Counted from the first letter of the stretch, positions 16,824-25,921 are shown. The stretch: DNA of 64,000 bases from CAVYUC01 sp963771595 (GCA_963771595.1 CAVYUC010000008.1:124001-188000), one strand, 5' to 3'. The notes: generated by a model not told the origin, from the letters alone. Made by a program: numbers and translations.

Positions 16824-17230
16824 CTGTCATTTTGAGGGAGGTACGACTGAGAAATCTGTAACACGGAAAAATGAAATAAATACATTTAATAATGAGAGAC
16901 CATAATTACTTCGTTTACATTGTTACCAATAAGAACAAAACTGTTCTTTACATTGGAGTTACAAACGACCTGCAACGAAGAATTTATGAACATCAAAATA
17001 GTCTGGTGCCCGGATTTACACAAAAATATAATTGCCATTATCTGGTTTATTACAAACATTTTCAAAATATTGATGATGCAATCTCAAAGGAGAAAGAATT
17101 AAAAAAATGGAGACGGGAGAAAAAAGTAAAATTGATAAATGAATTTAATGCAGAGTGGAAATTTTTAAACAATGAAATTTATGAAGCTTTATAGATGCAG
17201 ATTTCTCCTCCTACGTCGTCGAAATGACAG
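16824..17230. mobile_element. Palindromic element E2 carrying a GIY-YIG gene
   Basis: The left arm (16824-16858, CTGTCATTTTGAGGGAGG ... GAGAAATCTG) and right arm (17198-17230, CAGATTTCTCC ... TCGAAATGACAG) match those of E1 and E3. The interior is 339 bp and is almost entirely the GIY-YIG gene, whose stop codon ends four bases before the right arm. Element E3 keeps a GAAGCTTT segment matching the last codons of this gene, so E3 looks like an internally deleted copy. The interpretation as a mobile or formerly mobile element is an inference; no transposase is present and no target duplication was established. Confidence 0.55.
16892..17194 (+). CDS. Small GIY-YIG nuclease domain protein
   Basis: A 100-residue protein consisting only of a GIY-YIG domain of the UvrC N-terminal/YhbQ type. 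The visible core is VYI at 8-10, YIG at 20-22, Arg29/Arg30, His34 in IYEHQ and the metal-binding Glu near 67 in AISKEKELKKWRREKK. Proteins of this size are common in Bacteroidota and are usually annotated as endonucleases of unknown role. Here the gene sits between inverted arms of a palindromic repeat, inside the trp operon, and has no link to tryptophan synthesis. It may act on the hairpins formed by its own flanking repeats, by analogy with RAYT/REP systems (inference, not established). All catalytic positions seem present, so it is probably active. Confidence 0.88.
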   Translation: MRDHNYFVYIVTNKNKTVLYIGVTNDLQRRIYEHQNSLVPGFTQKYNCHYLVYYKHFQNIDDAISKEKELKKWRREKKVKLINEFNAEWKFLNNEIYEAL

Positions 17231-17242
17231 GAAACAACAAAT

Positions 17243-17353
17243 CTGTCATTGGCAGGAAGGTACGACTGAGAAATCTGCAACATTGAAATACTGATAAAAA
17301 AAGGAGAAGCTTTGATGATACAGATTTCTCCTCCTGCGTCGTCGAAATGACAG
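17243..17353. repeat. Palindromic element E3, probable deleted derivative of E2
   Basis: Left arm 17243-17277 (CTGTCATTGGCAGGAAGG ... GAGAAATCTG) and right arm 17321-17353 (CAGATTTCTCC ... TCGAAATGACAG). The 43-bp loop contains GAAGCTTTGATGATACAG, close to GAAGCTTTATAGATGCAG at the 3' end of the GIY-YIG gene in E2. Confidence 0.7.
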
Positions 17354-17370
17354 GAAATTGAAAAATAAAA

Positions 17371-17994
17371 ATGACAAAACAACTTAAAATAAAAGTCTGC
17401 GGTATGAAATTCACAGGGAACAGGGAACAGGTGGAGCAACTTCCCGTTGATTTGCTGGGCTACATTTTTCATCCCGCTTCTCCGCGATATGTTGGTGAAA
17501 CTCCGGAGGCGGGCCTTTTTAATTCCCAAAAACCTAAAGTGGGTGTTTTTGTAAATGAAAATGCATTTGAAATTTTGGGACTGTCCAAAAACCTCGGCTT
17601 CGAATGGGTTCAACTTCATGGAAATGAAAATCCTAAAACCTGCCGGATGTTGAAAAACCAGGGATTGAAAATAATCAAAGTATTTAAAATTGACGAAAGT
17701 TTCGATTTTACAACCACACTTCCCTTCGAAAAAGTTTCAACCTATTTTCTTTTCGATACAAAAACAAAATTACACGGAGGTTCGGGCAAAAAATTTAACT
17801 GGCAAATTCTTGACAAATATACCGGCCACACACCTTTTTTTTTAAGTGGCGGAATTGGTGCAGAAGATGTAAAAAGCATCAGGGAATTCAATCATGCAAA
17901 ACTTACCGGCATTGATCTAAACAGTGGTTTTGAAGACGGGCCGGGATTAAAAAACATTGAAAAGCTGAAGGAATTTATAGATGCAGTAAAGTAA
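17371..17994 (+). CDS. trpF: Phosphoribosylanthranilate isomerase
   Basis: A 207-residue (beta/alpha)8 enzyme performing the Amadori rearrangement of phosphoribosylanthranilate. The catalytic Cys is in KVCGM (residue 10). The second catalytic residue is the Asp of LTGIDLNSGFEDGPG near the C-terminus. FLSGGIGAEDV provides the phosphate-binding loop. Length is normal. It begins 17 bp after the right arm of palindromic element E3, so the ribosome-binding region lies directly next to that hairpin. Confidence 0.93.
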   Translation: MTKQLKIKVCGMKFTGNREQVEQLPVDLLGYIFHPASPRYVGETPEAGLFNSQKPKVGVFVNENAFEILGLSKNLGFEWVQLHGNENPKTCRMLKNQGLKIIKVFKIDESFDFTTTLPFEKVSTYFLFDTKTKLHGGSGKKFNWQILDKYTGHTPFFLSGGIGAEDVKSIREFNHAKLTGIDLNSGFEDGPGLKNIEKLKEFIDAVK

Positions 17995-18013
17995 CAAAGG
18001 AAAAACGATCAAT

Positions 18014-19195
18014 ATGAATTACAATGTAAACGAAAAAGGATATTACGGCGAATTTGGAGGGGCATGGATTCCGGAAATGATGTATACCAATATCGATGAA
18101 CTTAAACACCATTATGTTGAAATAATCGAATCGCCGGAATTTAAAAAAGAGTTTGACCAGCTGTTGAAAGATTATGTCGGCCGGCCGTCACCACTCTATT
18201 TTGCAAGCCGGTTATCGGAACATTATGGTTCAAATATTTATTTGAAGCGCGAGGATTTAAACCATACCGGTTCCCACAAACTGAACAATACTGTCGGACA
18301 GATTTTACTGGCTCAAAAACTTGGCAAAACCCGCATCATTGCCGAAACAGGAGCTGGTCAGCATGGCGTGGCAACTGCAACAGTATGTGCACTTAAAGGG
18401 ATAAAATGTGTTGTTTATATGGGTGCGCTCGATGTATCGCGGCAGGCGCCCAATGTAAAAAAAATGAAAATGCTGGGAGCCGAAGTGGTGCCGGTGCAAA
18501 GCGGTAATAAAACGCTGAAGGATGCCACCAACGAAGCTATGCGTGACTGGATAAATAATCCCGAAGACACACATTACATCATTGGTTCTGTGGTCGGCCC
18601 GCATCCCTATCCCGATATGGTGGCACGGTTTCAATCCGTTATTAGCCTGGAAATAAAAGAACAGTTACTCGAAAAAACAGGAAAGTCGTTCCCGAAAAGA
18701 GTTTTGGCCTGTGTAGGCGGTGGCAGCAATGCCGCAGGAGCTTTCTATCATTTTCTGGAAGAAGAATCGGTGGAACTGATTGGGGTGGAAGCCGCCGGCA
18801 AAGGCGTTGACACCAATGAAACCGCTGCAACTTTAATGGTTGGTTCACCGGGAGTTTTGCACGCCAGCCGAACTATGCTCATGCAAAACAGTGATGGCCA
18901 GATTACCGAACCCTATTCCATTTCTGCGGGGCTCGACTATCCTGGAATCGGCCCGCTTCATGCTCATTTACACAAAACCGGCCGGGCGAGATTTCTTTCA
19001 GCAACTGATGAAGAAGTACTGAAGGCGGCACTGCTCCTGACTCAGAAAGAAGGAATTATTCCTGCACTTGAATCGGCACATGCACTGGCCGCCCTTGATA
19101 AAATTACAATGAAACCGGATGACATAAACATTATCAATCTTTCCGGCAGCGGCAATAAGGATATGGAAACCTATTTGAATTATTTTGGCTATTAA
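18014..19195 (+). CDS. trpB: Tryptophan synthase beta chain
   Basis: A 393-residue PLP enzyme condensing indole with serine. It begins with YGEFGGAWIPEMM. The Schiff-base Lys is in LNHTGSHKLNN (about residue 89). ETGAGQHGVATA is the catalytic loop and CVGGGSNAAGAF the PLP phosphate site. The C-terminus has the usual NLSGSGNKDM. Length is that of the TrpB1 type that pairs with TrpA, encoded just downstream. The gap from trpF is 19 bp. Confidence 0.96.
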   Translation: MNYNVNEKGYYGEFGGAWIPEMMYTNIDELKHHYVEIIESPEFKKEFDQLLKDYVGRPSPLYFASRLSEHYGSNIYLKREDLNHTGSHKLNNTVGQILLAQKLGKTRIIAETGAGQHGVATATVCALKGIKCVVYMGALDVSRQAPNVKKMKMLGAEVVPVQSGNKTLKDATNEAMRDWINNPEDTHYIIGSVVGPHPYPDMVARFQSVISLEIKEQLLEKTGKSFPKRVLACVGGGSNAAGAFYHFLEEESVELIGVEAAGKGVDTNETAATLMVGSPGVLHASRTMLMQNSDGQITEPYSISAGLDYPGIGPLHAHLHKTGRARFLSATDEEVLKAALLLTQKEGIIPALESAHALAALDKITMKPDDINIINLSGSGNKDMETYLNYFGY

Positions 19196-19267
19196 AGTCC
19201 TAAATGAGACAAACAATGCTTTCCAAAGTCCCGCTTTTTGGGATTTAGGGGGCTTCAAATTAACAAC

Positions 19268-20044
19268 ATGAAAAACAGAATCAACCAACTATTCGAAACA
19301 AAAAAAGAGAATATACTTTCCGTGTATTTTACAGCCGGATATCCAAAGTTGAATGACACAGCGGAAATAATCCGGCAGCTGGAACAAAACGGAGTTGATC
19401 TCATCGAAATCGGGATACCGTTTTCCGACCCCACTGCCGACGGGCCAACTATTCAGCGCAGCAGTGAAAAAGCATTAAAAAATGGGATGAACCTAAAGCT
19501 GCTGTTTGAGCAACTTTCTGAAATCCGTAAAAGCGTAAAAATCCCCCTCGTTTTAATGGGTTATATTAATCCGGTGGTTCAGTTTGGCATTGAAGCCTTT
19601 TGTAAAAAATGCAGCGAAACCGGAATTGATGGCGCCATTCTCCCCGATTTACCACTCGATGAGTATGAAGAACATTACAAAATTTTCTTCAAAAAATACA
19701 ACCTGCACAATATTTTACTGATAACACCACAAACTTCCGAAGGCCGAATCCGGCAAATTGATGCAGCTTCAACCGGTTTTATTTACATGGTTTCTTCCTC
19801 GTCTACTACCGGTGCCGGTAAAAAAGTGGAAGATTTTAAACAGGATTATTTTGACCGCATTCAGCAAATGAACCTTAAAAACCCACGGTTAATCGGATTC
19901 GGGATATCTGACAATGCCACATTTTCAAATGCCTGTAAATATGCCAGCGGAGCCATTATCGGCAGTGCATTTGTAAAATCGCTGGAATCGAACAACAATT
20001 TAGCAGAATGTATTTCATCATTTAAGCAGGAAATCCTTCCCTGA
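19268..20044 (+). CDS. trpA: Tryptophan synthase alpha chain
   Basis: A 258-residue (beta/alpha)8 enzyme releasing indole from indole-3-glycerol phosphate. The catalytic Glu is in LIEIGIPFSDPTADGP, which also holds the catalytic Asp. ATGFIYMVSSSSTTGAG and LIGFGISDNATF follow as phosphate-binding loops. ATG 19268 gives the standard N-terminus; an upstream TTG at 19238 would add residues from the intergenic region. It is the last gene of the operon. No clear terminator is seen directly after it. Confidence 0.95.
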   Translation: MKNRINQLFETKKENILSVYFTAGYPKLNDTAEIIRQLEQNGVDLIEIGIPFSDPTADGPTIQRSSEKALKNGMNLKLLFEQLSEIRKSVKIPLVLMGYINPVVQFGIEAFCKKCSETGIDGAILPDLPLDEYEEHYKIFFKKYNLHNILLITPQTSEGRIRQIDAASTGFIYMVSSSSTTGAGKKVEDFKQDYFDRIQQMNLKNPRLIGFGISDNATFSNACKYASGAIIGSAFVKSLESNNNLAECISSFKQEILP

Positions 20045-20246
20045 TATATATCAGTAAAAAAAGATTTATGTTTTGAAACATCTTTCTTATTAAAGAATAA
20101 TAATAATCAATAAATCAAACATTTATCAGCTTTTTAATCTGCTAATTTCTGTTAATTTCTGTTAAACATTTTTTCAAAACATACTGAAATTAAAACAAAC
20201 TTGTTATTTTTAGTAATGAATTTCTAACAAATTAAACAGTTAAACC

Positions 20247-20438
20247 ATGCTTGAATACTCAAAAATCATCTTACCTAAAGTAAGCTTTAGCAAGCAGCTT
20301 TTCCGAAAAGAATTAAATAAATGTGTTAACTGGGTTGAACAGGACGAGGTACCGGAATTATATAAATGGTGTTATGAAAATTTCAACGAAATGTACCCGG
20401 ATGTCCTGGCGGAAGTTTTTGCAGAAATTGCAGCATAA
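20247..20438 (+). CDS. Small hypothetical protein, 63 aa
   Basis: A 63-residue protein without signal peptide or membrane segment, rich in Trp, Tyr and acidic residues (NWVEQDEVPELYKWCYENF). It is preceded by a 200-bp gap and followed at once by a strong intrinsic terminator, so it is a single-gene transcript. The codon use resembles its neighbours, and its own terminator supports a real gene. I do not recognise a family and assign no function. Confidence 0.65.
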   Translation: MLEYSKIILPKVSFSKQLFRKELNKCVNWVEQDEVPELYKWCYENFNEMYPDVLAEVFAEIAA

Positions 20439-20446
20439 TAATTTAT

Positions 20447-20472
20447 AAGGCGGTTCAATACCGCCTTTTTTT
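20447..20472 (+). terminator. Intrinsic terminator of the 63-aa gene
   Basis: AAGGCGGT and ACCGCCTT form an 8-bp stem (20447-20467) with loop TCAAT and a run of seven T. Confidence 0.88.
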
Positions 20473-20627
20473 ATGTCAAAAGTTCAAAAACACCTACAAA
20501 CTGCAATGATTATCCTGCCAAATGCAAATTTCATCTTTCAATTAAATATACCCTTATAAAAAGTACAACTTGTCCCGTAATTCCTGCTATCCGTTGAATT
20601 TTTAAAGAACGATAGTGTTGTTTTCTG

Positions 20628-20635
20628 TATGTTTG
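20628..20635 (+). promoter_or_regulatory. Possible -7 box upstream of the SusC leader
   Basis: TATGTTTG fits TAnnTTTG exactly but lacks a TTG at the expected -33 distance. It would give a leader of about 260 nt ahead of the SusC gene. The rest of the 20473-20794 gap shows no ORF of note. Confidence 0.3.
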
Positions 20636-20794
20636 GACGAAAAGCCAAAATGTTCGGATAACTAACAAGTATTCCAGAATAAAGAGTGGATAATTTACAA
20701 CGGGGAAAAAACAAAGAATTTATCGCTTTTTTAAAATACACGGCAATTTATCATAGAAATAGTTAAACAGCTTGAATTTGAATTGCATGGTGTA

Positions 20795-20854
20795 AACACC
20801 TGGTGAGGTGTTAAAAAAGGTAAGCTCCCGTTTTCCCCGGCGGGAGCTTTTTTT
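20795..20854 (+). terminator. Hairpin plus intrinsic terminator in the SusC leader
   Basis: A first hairpin AACACCT/AGGTGTT (20795-20812, loop GGTG) is followed by AAGCTCCCG/CGGGAGCTT (20822-20849) with a 10-nt loop and seven U. The terminator ends 46 bp before the SusC start, so transcripts from upstream would stop there. It is either an attenuator of the SusC/SusD pair or the end of a small RNA. Confidence 0.75.
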
Positions 20855-20899
20855 ATGGAAAAAAAGGGAAACCTAAATATTAATTCAAAATTATTTTTT

Positions 20900-23800
20900 A
20901 TGAAAAAGCTAATTTTTACGCTCTTCGCCTTATGTTTTGGGCTTGCTGTTTTTGCTCAAACCAGGCAAATTACCGGAACGGTCACTTCGGCCGCTGATGG
21001 TTCGCCCATTCCCGGGGCCACTGTAATGGTAAAGGGAACCACAATTGGAACTGTTTCAAACATTAACGGAGGTTATACACTGGCTGTTCCTGAGGAAGCC
21101 AAAACCCTCGCCTTTTCTTTTGTGGGAATGAAAACTATTGAAAAGCCGGTATCCGGATCGGTGGTAAATGCCGCACTTGATGCCGATATTATTGGAGTTG
21201 ATGAAGTGCTTGTAGTTGCTTACGGAACTTCCAAACGCTCCTCCTTTACCGGATCGGCACAAAAAGTTGGTGCGGATGAACTGGTGGGAACTGCTACCTC
21301 TGAGTCGCTGGACAAAATGCTGTCGGGTAAAGTTTCCGGTGTTCGTGTAAGTTCTACAACCGGTGCGCCGGGCGCTTCAGGCGAAATTCAAATCCGCGGC
21401 ATTGGCTCAATTAATGCATCCACAACTCCTTTGTATGTTATAGACGGAGTGCCACTTGAAACCGGAACTTACGGTTATGTAGGATTTTCATCCGATTTGC
21501 TCTCCACGCTCAATCCCGAAGATGTGGAAAGCATGACTATTTTAAAAGATGCCGCCGCAGCTTCATTATATGGTTCGAGAGCTGCGAACGGTGTGGTTTT
21601 AATTACCACTAAAAAAGGAAAAAGCGGAAAAACAAAGTTCAACTTTAAAGCATCTTACGGCACGTCGCAAACGGCAATGGATAAAGTTTATCAGCCGATG
21701 GGCGCCGATCAGTATCTTGATTATGTAAATGATGCTTTAATCGGAGCCTATCTCTACTGGTACGAACCCGGTTTGTATCCCGGTGAAGAAGGTTATCAGA
21801 ATCCGGAAGTTTTGGCCCGTGCAATTGAATACGCGAAGGAAGATCCGGATGAAGGAAGATGGGGTGTTGCAACACCACCGGCAAATACAAACTGGCGCGA
21901 TGTGGTTTACAAAACCGGAAAAACTATGGATTACCAGTTTTCATCTTCAGGAGGAAACGATAAAACCACATTTTACACAGGAGTAGGCTACAATAAAATT
22001 GAAGGAATCATAATCGGCAGTAACTTTGAAAGATATTCTGGAAGGCTGAATTTAAACCATAAAGCCAACGACTGGCTAAGTATTGGTGTTAAACAAATGC
22101 TGTCTCACACCAGCCAGAATGGTTATTCCGACCAAACTGATCAGGAACAGGGAATTGCCTATATGTCGCCGCTGAGTATGATTTTTTCGATGAATCCCAC
22201 TCAACCGGTTTACAACGAGGATGGAACACCTAATCTTGATGCAGGAATGGGCAATGTTAAAAATCCGCTTGTGGCATTAATTGGTACCGGCGAAAGTACC
22301 GATCAAACTTACCAGGTTTTGCGTTATCGCAGTTTAACAAATGCAAATGTTAATATGCAGCTGGCAAAAACATTTGCTTTTCGTTCCACTTTCGGTCTGG
22401 ATTATTCCGATTCCAAATCCCTCATCTGGTGGGCTCCCGAAAGTGTGGATGGTGAAGCTTACGGCGGTTTGGGCGATCATCTTACCTACACCACCATTGT
22501 TAAAAACGCCTCTTTTATCGGAGACTACAACAACAGTTTTGGTAACCACAATTTACAGGTTTTGGGAGGTTATGAAGTTGAAAGTTTAAACTACCGCACC
22601 TTGCAGGCTTCATCTCAAAATTACTCCACCTACAAACTGCCCGAACTTTCAAATGGGCAGCCCCTTGGAACCGGCAGCGAAGTAGCCGCTTCCAATATGA
22701 CGTCTTTTATCGGAAATATGAATTACAATTACAACGACAGGTATTATGCTTCTGCAAGTATCCGCACCGATGGTTCATCGCGGCTTGGTATTGACAACCG
22801 CTGGGGAACATTCTGGTCAACTTCGGCAGCGTGGCGCTTATCACAGGAAGATTTTCTGAAAAATTCGGAATGGATAAACGATTTAAAATTGAGGGCTTCT
22901 TTCGGAACAAACGGAACGTTGCCCATAGATTATTACGCGCACCTTGGATTGTATGCATTTAACAGCGGTTATGGTTCGCAAAGTGCCATTTATATCACAC
23001 AACCCAACAATTCAGAATTAAGCTGGGAAAAATCGGACAATCTGAATGTGGGAATCGATTTGAGTATGTTTGACCGGATGACGGCAACCGTGGAATATTA
23101 CCATAAAAAATCGAGAGATCTTTTAATGGAAGTGCCGCTTACCTATTTAACAGGGTTTGAAACTTCGTGGCAAAATATTGGCGAACTTACCAACCAGGGA
23201 ATTGAAATCGAGCTGCATTCAAATAATATTATAACTAAAAATTTCCGGTGGACAACTGATTTCAACTTTACCACAATCAATTCAATAATTGACAAACTTC
23301 CTGATGGAGAAGACATTTTGAAAGGTGATGGCGGAATGTACCTGCTGCGCGAAGGCCAATCGCTGACTACTTTTTACCTTCCCACCTGGGCAGGAGTTGA
23401 TCCGGAAAACGGATTGGCCCAATTTTATCTCGACCCGGAAAACTCGGATGAACTCACTTATTTCCGCGCAGAAGCAAAACCGGAAATCCAGGGAAAAGCA
23501 ATTCCCGATTTTATGGGCGGAATTACCAACTCCTTCACCCTGAAAAATTTCGAATTATCCTTTTTATTTACTTACCAAATGGGAGGAAGTCTGTTTGATT
23601 ATCCGGGCTATTTCTTCCGTCATCACGGATACCGGCTGGGTTCATTCAACCTTGCCAAAGACATGGAAAATAACTGGTGGAAAGAACCAGGTGACATTGT
23701 TGACAACCCGCGCCCGGTGGCCTGGGGCTCCGATCGTCCCGATCGTTGGTCATCGCGCCATATTATTTCTACCGACCATATCCGATTAAAAGACGTATAT

Positions 23801-23995
23801 TTTGCATACAACCTGCCAAAAACACTTACCAGTAAAATGTACATGAGCAACGTAAAGGTGTTTTTCAACGGAAACAACATCTGGACACTGGCAAAAGACG
23901 ATACCATTGAACCGGAAGTAACACTGAATGGCTATCGCACGGTTGACACTCCAATAACCAAAAACTTCCTCTTCGGAATTAATGTTGAATTTTAA
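20900..23995 (+). CDS. SusC/RagA-family TonB-dependent outer-membrane transporter
   Basis: A 1031-residue protein from ATG 20900, chosen because the signal peptide MKKLIFTLFALCFGLAVFAQ starts there. A carboxypeptidase-like beta-sandwich (about 22-100, ITGTVTSAADGSPIPGATV) precedes the TonB-box and plug region (AYGTSKRSSFTGSAQKV, IRGIGSINASTTPLYVIDGVPL). The 22-strand barrel follows and ends in NFLFGINVEF. It imports oligosaccharides or peptides with the SusD lipoprotein encoded 11 bp downstream. No glycosidase or anti-sigma factor lies next to the pair, so the substrate cannot be inferred. A terminator in the leader suggests conditional expression. Confidence 0.95.
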   Translation: MKKLIFTLFALCFGLAVFAQTRQITGTVTSAADGSPIPGATVMVKGTTIGTVSNINGGYTLAVPEEAKTLAFSFVGMKTIEKPVSGSVVNAALDADIIGVDEVLVVAYGTSKRSSFTGSAQKVGADELVGTATSESLDKMLSGKVSGVRVSSTTGAPGASGEIQIRGIGSINASTTPLYVIDGVPLETGTYGYVGFSSDLLSTLNPEDVESMTILKDAAAASLYGSRAANGVVLITTKKGKSGKTKFNFKASYGTSQTAMDKVYQPMGADQYLDYVNDALIGAYLYWYEPGLYPGEEGYQNPEVLARAIEYAKEDPDEGRWGVATPPANTNWRDVVYKTGKTMDYQFSSSGGNDKTTFYTGVGYNKIEGIIIGSNFERYSGRLNLNHKANDWLSIGVKQMLSHTSQNGYSDQTDQEQGIAYMSPLSMIFSMNPTQPVYNEDGTPNLDAGMGNVKNPLVALIGTGESTDQTYQVLRYRSLTNANVNMQLAKTFAFRSTFGLDYSDSKSLIWWAPESVDGEAYGGLGDHLTYTTIVKNASFIGDYNNSFGNHNLQVLGGYEVESLNYRTLQASSQNYSTYKLPELSNGQPLGTGSEVAASNMTSFIGNMNYNYNDRYYASASIRTDGSSRLGIDNRWGTFWSTSAAWRLSQEDFLKNSEWINDLKLRASFGTNGTLPIDYYAHLGLYAFNSGYGSQSAIYITQPNNSELSWEKSDNLNVGIDLSMFDRMTATVEYYHKKSRDLLMEVPLTYLTGFETSWQNIGELTNQGIEIELHSNNIITKNFRWTTDFNFTTINSIIDKLPDGEDILKGDGGMYLLREGQSLTTFYLPTWAGVDPENGLAQFYLDPENSDELTYFRAEAKPEIQGKAIPDFMGGITNSFTLKNFELSFLFTYQMGGSLFDYPGYFFRHHGYRLGSFNLAKDMENNWWKEPGDIVDNPRPVAWGSDRPDRWSSRHIISTDHIRLKDVYFAYNLPKTLTSKMYMSNVKVFFNGNNIWTLAKDDTIEPEVTLNGYRTVDTPITKNFLFGINVEF

Positions 23996-24006
23996 ATTGA
24001 AATATC

Positions 24007-25446
24007 ATGAATAAGAAACTTGTATATACTTTAATACTGGGCTTTGCTTTCGTTTTAAACGGATGTGAAGGATTTCTTGACCAAAGCCCGTCGGATGCCC
24101 TGCCCTCGGATGAAGCAATTACCAATGTGACTGATTTAAACAATGCAGTAAATGGCGTTTATACCGGAATGATAGATTTTGATTTAGGCCTTGGAAACGA
24201 AACAGAACCATATTCCTACTATGGTGGCGACTTTATTGCCTACGCCGCTTTAAAAGGTGGCGATTTAGATTATACCGCTTCCAACAATCAAATTTCGCCA
24301 ATGGCAAGATTTGAACACGCTGCAGAATCTGATTTCGCTGAACATTACTGGCAAATGCCGTACACTTTAATCGGCAGAATAAACGATGTTTTTACTGTAA
24401 TTGACAATATTGATATCGCTGACGGAGAGCAGGATCAATATAATGATTTAAAAGGACAGTTGTATGCGCTGCGTGCACTTTGCCATTTTGATGTGGCCCG
24501 TATGTTTGCCAAACTTCCACCACTTACCGATATCAATGAAGCGAATTCGGGAATTCCGATATCGGATGAAAAGTACCCGGTGGATTATGAACCAACACGT
24601 TCAACTTTAAAAGAAACGTACGATTTTATCAAGCAGGATTTAAACACAGCGCTGGGCCTGCTTTCGAAAGACGAAAGTCTGGGCCGCATAAATTACTGGG
24701 CCGCCAAAGGTTTACTGGCGCGCGTTCATCTTTATCTCGAAGAAAACGATGAAGCTCTGGCTACAGCCCAGGAAATCATCAGCAATTCGCCTTATTCGTT
24801 ATATACCATTCAACAATATCTAAATGTTTGGGGACTGGAAGGTGCTTCTGAGTCGATGTTTGAAATTTTAACCACAACATCTTATAACTCGCAACGAAAT
24901 TCAATTGGTTACTATACCCATTCCGACGGATATGGCGAATGTGCTTTTTCGACACAAGGTTACCAGTTTATGACGGAAGATACCACCGACATTCGCTCGC
25001 AGCTAATTGAGTGGGAGGATGATGAAGCAGACACCGAAGGTTATTACACACAAAAATATCCGGGCCGCGAAGGCAATCTGTTTCTGAATAATCCAATTGT
25101 AATCCGGCTGTCGGAAGTATATTTAACTGCAGCTGAAGCAAAGGTAAAAGGAGGAAACGCAGCCGGTGCGCAAAGTGCCGCATGGTACATTAACCAGCTG
25201 CGCCAAAACCGCATTGCCAATTATTCTGATGTCTCAGAAGTAACGCTGGATGATGTTCTGGCCGAACGCCGAAAAGAGCTGGTAGCCGAAGGACACCGCT
25301 GCTGGGATGCCTGGCGAAACGGAGAAAGCATTTATTCGCCTGCCCTGAACCAGGAATTAGATGGTGATTTTCCGCGGGCAATTTTACCCATTCCAAAACG
25401 TGAACGGGATATTTCTCCGTCGCTGGAACAAAATCCGGGATACTAA
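24007..25446 (+). CDS. SusD/RagB-family nutrient-binding outer-membrane lipoprotein
   Basis: A 479-residue lipoprotein with the signal MNKKLVYTLILGFAFVLNGC, lipidated at Cys20. TPR-type helices follow (AEHYWQMPYTLIGRINDVF, YALRALCHFDVARMF), and the family end ERRKELVAEGHRCWDAWRNG is intact. It forms a lid on the SusC barrel encoded just upstream and captures substrate. A terminator follows 31 bp after the stop, so the pair is a two-gene unit. Confidence 0.95.
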   Translation: MNKKLVYTLILGFAFVLNGCEGFLDQSPSDALPSDEAITNVTDLNNAVNGVYTGMIDFDLGLGNETEPYSYYGGDFIAYAALKGGDLDYTASNNQISPMARFEHAAESDFAEHYWQMPYTLIGRINDVFTVIDNIDIADGEQDQYNDLKGQLYALRALCHFDVARMFAKLPPLTDINEANSGIPISDEKYPVDYEPTRSTLKETYDFIKQDLNTALGLLSKDESLGRINYWAAKGLLARVHLYLEENDEALATAQEIISNSPYSLYTIQQYLNVWGLEGASESMFEILTTTSYNSQRNSIGYYTHSDGYGECAFSTQGYQFMTEDTTDIRSQLIEWEDDEADTEGYYTQKYPGREGNLFLNNPIVIRLSEVYLTAAEAKVKGGNAAGAQSAAWYINQLRQNRIANYSDVSEVTLDDVLAERRKELVAEGHRCWDAWRNGESIYSPALNQELDGDFPRAILPIPKRERDISPSLEQNPGY

Positions 25447-25477
25447 ATCCCCGTCACCGAAACTTTTATATAACATC

Positions 25478-25507
25478 AAGGCTGTCTCAAAAGGGCAGCC
25501 TTTTTTA
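25478..25507 (+). terminator. Intrinsic terminator of the SusC/SusD unit
   Basis: AAGGCTGTC (25478-25486) pairs with GGCAGCCTT (25494-25502) with one T-G pair; six T follow. Confidence 0.85.
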
Positions 25508-25628
25508 ATGGGGAAATGCAGGAATGCTTTAATGCATAAATTTCTTTGCGTTATACATTGTTTCTTTCATGTTACTTTACTTTCTTTATTCATTTATACA
25601 TTATTTCCTTCCCGCATTCATACATTAT

Positions 25629-25760
25629 TCAATTATCATGAACTGTATCAATTTCGAGGACAATTTCCCCATAATTTGTATTGAAAACCACACCTGGTAA
25701 TTCATTTTTCGGGCAGCCGGCATAAAAAATAATCAACAGAACCAACGCAATGAAACGCAT
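25629..25760 (-). pseudogene. Truncated cyclophilin-type peptidyl-prolyl isomerase lipoprotein
   Basis: A 43-codon frame with a lipoprotein signal (MRFIALVLLIIFYAGC) followed by VVFNTNYGEIVLEIDTVH, which resembles the first two strands of secreted cyclophilin-type isomerases. It then stops. The sequence downstream on this strand shows no continuation of the domain in any frame. It is probably the 5' remnant of a deleted gene. The match is short, so an unrelated small lipoprotein cannot be excluded. Confidence 0.4.
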
Positions 25761-25906
25761 AAATTTGAATGGTAAGTGATAAAGCAAAACTACACAAACA
25801 CATACAGATATAGGACTTTTATGATTTTTATTTCCGCCACCAGACATTCAGTTTGAAAAGCACATAAAATTTAAATCAACTTGTACTGCAGTTTGTTATA
25901 AAAAAT

Positions 25907-25921
25907 TCGGCACAATGTTTG
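25907..25921 (+). promoter_or_regulatory. Sigma-54-like promoter of the first L,D-transpeptidase gene
   Basis: TCGGCAC, five bases, then TTG: close to the -24/-12 form TGGCAC-N5-TTGC. It lies 50 bp before the start codon. A near-identical element (GGCACAAT...TTG) precedes the second L,D-transpeptidase gene. Confidence 0.4.

Noticed and set aside
16892..17194. Homing endonuclease of an intron or intein
   Set aside because: The gene lies in an intergenic spacer between trpC and trpF, both of which are uninterrupted; there is no intron structure.
20045..20246. Terminator after trpA
   Set aside because: Only a weak ATATAT-type inverted repeat without a proper U run is present; not supported.
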